Position numbers and translations under genes: made by a program. Below are positions 23,763 through 25,499 of a DNA stretch of 25,499 bases, one piece after another (positions within the stretch are counted from its first letter, which is position 1; each line of letters starts with the position of its first letter). The notes under the pieces are model-generated. The model was not told the DNA's origin and searched no databases. It was given only the letters and a program-made list of their open reading frames with translations. The stretch covers positions 1-25,499 of the forward strand of contig JBBRNY010000031.1 of NCBI GenBank assembly GCA_038229915.1, given 5' to 3'. This DNA is from JAFDZW01 sp038229915. Its GTDB lineage: Bacteria; Bacteroidota; Ignavibacteria; Palsa-1295.

Positions 23763-24716
23763 TTACTGAAGAATAGTATTCGTAATAGGCATAAGTGGTG
23801 CAAGTGTGTTGCTACCATGATTGCCACCTGGACGTGAAACATATCCCCAACCAGTTGTTGTCTGATAGAATACATTTACAACGATGTAACGTGTGCTTGA
23901 AGCACCACCAGTGTCGCGCCAGAGCTTGCCGGTTACAGGATCGCGAACGATCTCGATACGAGCAAAATGTCCCTGAGCTCTTACGAGGATGATCGCAGAT
24001 GAATCTGATCCAACGCCACCAGCAGCAGGAATGTCATACACATTCACAGGCGATACAAAATCGATCTGTGAAGTAATGTCTGAACTGAAGAAGTTATTAT
24101 TAGCACCACCACCGACGATATATGCGCCATTGCTCAAATAGGTCGTGCGAGCACCGGTCAATTGTGCATCAGGTGAGCGAATTTCGAGCTGAGGCAATGG
24201 GATAGTATTATCCGTTGCCAAGATCAGATCAACACCCAAACCAGCTGTTCCGCTGATCGTAGATGTTTTCGAAGGTATACCTAAGATCAAACCGCTGTTA
24301 TGTCCAGCTGTGTTATCAGCTGATTCATAAAGAGTCAACCCTGCTGTGTAAGAAGCCGTTGCCCAAGTAATTGTATTTGCTGCAGAGCTCGGTGAAGATA
24401 CGGCTTGATAGAACACGGTATCAACGCCATTGTCAAGTGGGTCGCGTGTCCAAAATACATTGATCGAAGCTGAGTCTTTTGCAGCAACGCCTTTGATCTT
24501 TGTGGTATAGCTACCATTTGATACACTAAATGTGTAAAGCTGATCGGTTGTAAGTCCAGGGATATTCATTCTGACATCCGAAGTAGAGCTTAGCAATTTC
24601 GAGCGGTTATCTGTTCCACCCCCGGTCGGGGTATCTTCGGTCGTACAACCGACCATAAATGTGCTTGCGCCGATCAATAAAGCGGCAAAAGCTAGTACTG
24701 TAGTACGTAGTTTCAT
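23763..24716 (-). CDS. lipoprotein, partly related to the downstream lipoprotein
   Basis: A 317-residue lipoprotein of unknown function. The signal peptide ends MVG|C with the lipidated cysteine at 24, followed by a Thr/Gly-rich linker. A fibronectin-like strand pair (about 75-110, SASINVFWTRDPLDNGVDTV) precedes Ser/Thr/Gly/Ala-rich beta sequence and an end section with ILVRAQGHFARIEIVRDP, RYIVVNVFYQTT and GWGYVSRPGG. The Ser/Thr-rich, cysteine-poor composition suits a surface or periplasmic protein. It is monocistronic: it has its own upstream region with two inverted repeats and a strong terminator 22 bases after the stop. Confidence 0.75.
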   Translation of the reverse strand: MKLRTTVLAFAALLIGASTFMVGCTTEDTPTGGGTDNRSKLLSSTSDVRMNIPGLTTDQLYTFSVSNGSYTTKIKGVAAKDSASINVFWTRDPLDNGVDTVFYQAVSSPSSAANTITWATASYTAGLTLYESADNTAGHNSGLILGIPSKTSTISGTAGLGVDLILATDNTIPLPQLEIRSPDAQLTGARTTYLSNGAYIVGGGANNNFFSSDITSQIDFVSPVNVYDIPAAGGVGSDSSAIILVRAQGHFARIEIVRDPVTGKLWRDTGGASSTRYIVVNVFYQTTTGWGYVSRPGGNHGSNTLAPLMPITNTILQ

Positions 24717-24753
24717 ATTATATTGTAGTTATTTGTGAAAAAAAAGTCATTTA

Positions 24754-24780
24754 TCCGTAAAATTGAGAGCAGTTTACGGA
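24754..24780 (-). other. inverted repeat in the leader of the second lipoprotein gene
   Basis: TCCGTAAA (24754-24761) and TTTACGGA (24773-24780) are perfect 8-base complements around 11 bases. In the minus-strand transcript the hairpin would lie in the 5' leader, with a run of eight U (complement of 24738-24745) about 8 bases after it. It could be an attenuator-like element or just a leader hairpin; the distance from stem to U run argues against an efficient terminator. Confidence 0.4.
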
Positions 24781-24781
24781 C

Positions 24782-24811
24782 TATATAAGAATGGTACAAG
24801 TATTGTACCAA
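24782..24811 (-). promoter_or_regulatory. putative promoter overlapped by a perfect palindrome
   Basis: On the minus strand TTGGTA (complement of 24806-24811) and TATATA (complement of 24782-24787) are 18 bases apart, a plausible -35/-10 pair pointing at the lipoprotein gene that starts at 24716. The palindrome TGGTACAA-GTA-TTGTACCA (24792-24810) covers the spacer and the -35 box, the position expected for a repressor operator. It also could be a weak terminator hairpin for purB, but no T run follows. Confidence 0.35.
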
Positions 24812-24864
24812 AGATGCTGGGGTAGTGTAACCCGTGAAGGTGAATGGTGAGTTCCACCCGATTC

Positions 24865-25499
24865 CTAAAGCCCAACCCGCTCAAAGATCATATCAACGTG
24901 CTTCAGCGCAGCCATTGGGTCGAAAGCCTTATCAAGTGCCTCCTTGGGGATACGCGCTTCTATTATGGGGTCTTTTTCAAGCAGCGATCTAAACGTAATA
25001 TGAGGGTCTTTGCCTTCTGCGGCAAGCTCCCAAACTTTCATGGCATTGCCCTGAACGATCTTGTAGCTCTCTTCTCGCGAAAGCCCACTTTTGGCAAGCA
25101 GAAGCATCACCGGTTGCGAGAATACCAGCCCGCGAGTTAGATCAAGATTGCGCTTCATTGCCTCAGGGTAGATATACATCGTCTCGACAGTTTTTGTCAT
25201 CAAGAACAGCATATAGTCGAGTGTGATGGTCGCATCAGGTCCGATCACGCGCTCGGTCGAGCTGTGACTAATATCGCGTTCATGCCAAAGCGCAACATTT
25301 TCCATTGCTGTGGCGGCGTAACCTCTGAGTAATCGTGCCAAGCCCGTGACACGCTCCATCGTAATAGGATTACGCTTATGCGGCATTGCCGATGAGCCTT
25401 TTTGTCCTTTCGAGAAAAATTCTTCTGCCTCGCGAACTTCCGTGCGTTGCAAATGTCGAAGCTCTATCGCTAATTTTTCGAGACTTGCGCCAACTAACG
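24865..25499 (-). CDS. purB: adenylosuccinate lyase, C-terminal part
   Basis: Lyase that releases fumarate from SAICAR and from adenylosuccinate in purine synthesis. Only about the last 210 residues lie in the window. The frame remains open through the right edge (the edge codons read LVGASLEKLA and then LRHLQRTEVREAEE), so the TTG near 25452 is internal and not a start. The fumarase/aspartase signature with the mobile catalytic loop is clear: GSSAMPHKRNPI. ALWHERDISHSS-type motifs and the C-terminal PEAMKRNLDLTRGLVFSQPVM stretch fit PurB. It ends at a TAG at 24865-24867. Confidence 0.95.
   Translation of the reverse strand, partial: LVGASLEKLAIELRHLQRTEVREAEEFFSKGQKGSSAMPHKRNPITMERVTGLARLLRGYAATAMENVALWHERDISHSSTERVIGPDATITLDYMLFLMTKTVETMYIYPEAMKRNLDLTRGLVFSQPVMLLLAKSGLSREESYKIVQGNAMKVWELAAEGKDPHITFRSLLEKDPIIEARIPKEALDKAFDPMAALKHVDMIFERVGL

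Noticed and set aside
1..25499. CRISPR array, IS element, prophage or defence island
   Set aside because: No regularly spaced repeats, transposase, integrase or known defence proteins were seen on either strand.

Overview
The window is a gene-dense bacterial chromosome segment with no prophage, IS, CRISPR or defence island visible. The best guess for the host is the Bacteroidota/Chlorobiota neighbourhood (Ignavibacteria- or Kapabacteria-like). The reasons are two proteins with type IX secretion (T9SS) C-terminal sorting domains, one of which looks like the T9SS component PorZ, several short lipoproteins, and mostly weak Shine-Dalgarno sites with some TTG/GTG starts. GC content looks moderate (about 45% by eye). 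The lineage is an inference from protein style, not from a marker gene.

Layout. 1-3607 (+): the 3' end of a T9SS-sorted surface protein that overlaps by a few bases into comEC. 3612-7623 (-): a probable operon of a PLP aminotransferase, mtnN, kbl and a DUF2279/YfiM-like exported protein. 7695-7776 (+): a tRNA-Ser(UGA), followed by a hairpin terminator usable on both strands. 7841-13864 (-): closely spaced co-directional genes running from an exported barrel-like protein through purC, psd, pssA, a YdeI-like protein, a VOC protein, purS and purQ to a 43-residue membrane protein and two TatA/B-type proteins. 14042-15487 (+): an RlmD-type rRNA methyltransferase. 15495-17622 (-): dnaX and a small lipoprotein. 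17811-18014 (+): a 67-residue orphan protein with a strong bidirectional terminator. 18096-23607 (-): lipoprotein, yraN, an ftsE-like ATPase, ribH, the PorZ-like protein and an FmdB zinc ribbon. 23763-24716 (-): a second lipoprotein with its own terminator and an upstream palindrome. 24865-end (-): the C-terminal part of purB, cut by the window edge.

How it fits together. Most genes are housekeeping: purine synthesis (purB, purC, purS, purQ), phosphatidylethanolamine synthesis (pssA, psd), riboflavin (ribH), replication (dnaX), rRNA modification, Tat export, DNA uptake (comEC) and T9SS surface display.

I found no clear new multi-gene system. The points most worth a second look are an FtsE-like ATPase that lacks the catalytic Walker B glutamate and the H-loop histidine, a previously easy-to-miss 43-residue membrane protein next to the two TatA/B genes, two neighbouring lipoproteins that seem to share a C-terminal module, and a perfect 8+3+8 palindrome inside a putative promoter. 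No gene-free stretch exceeds 300 bases; the longest gaps (13865-14041, 17623-17810, 23608-23762, 24717-24864) are described in the entries or findings.
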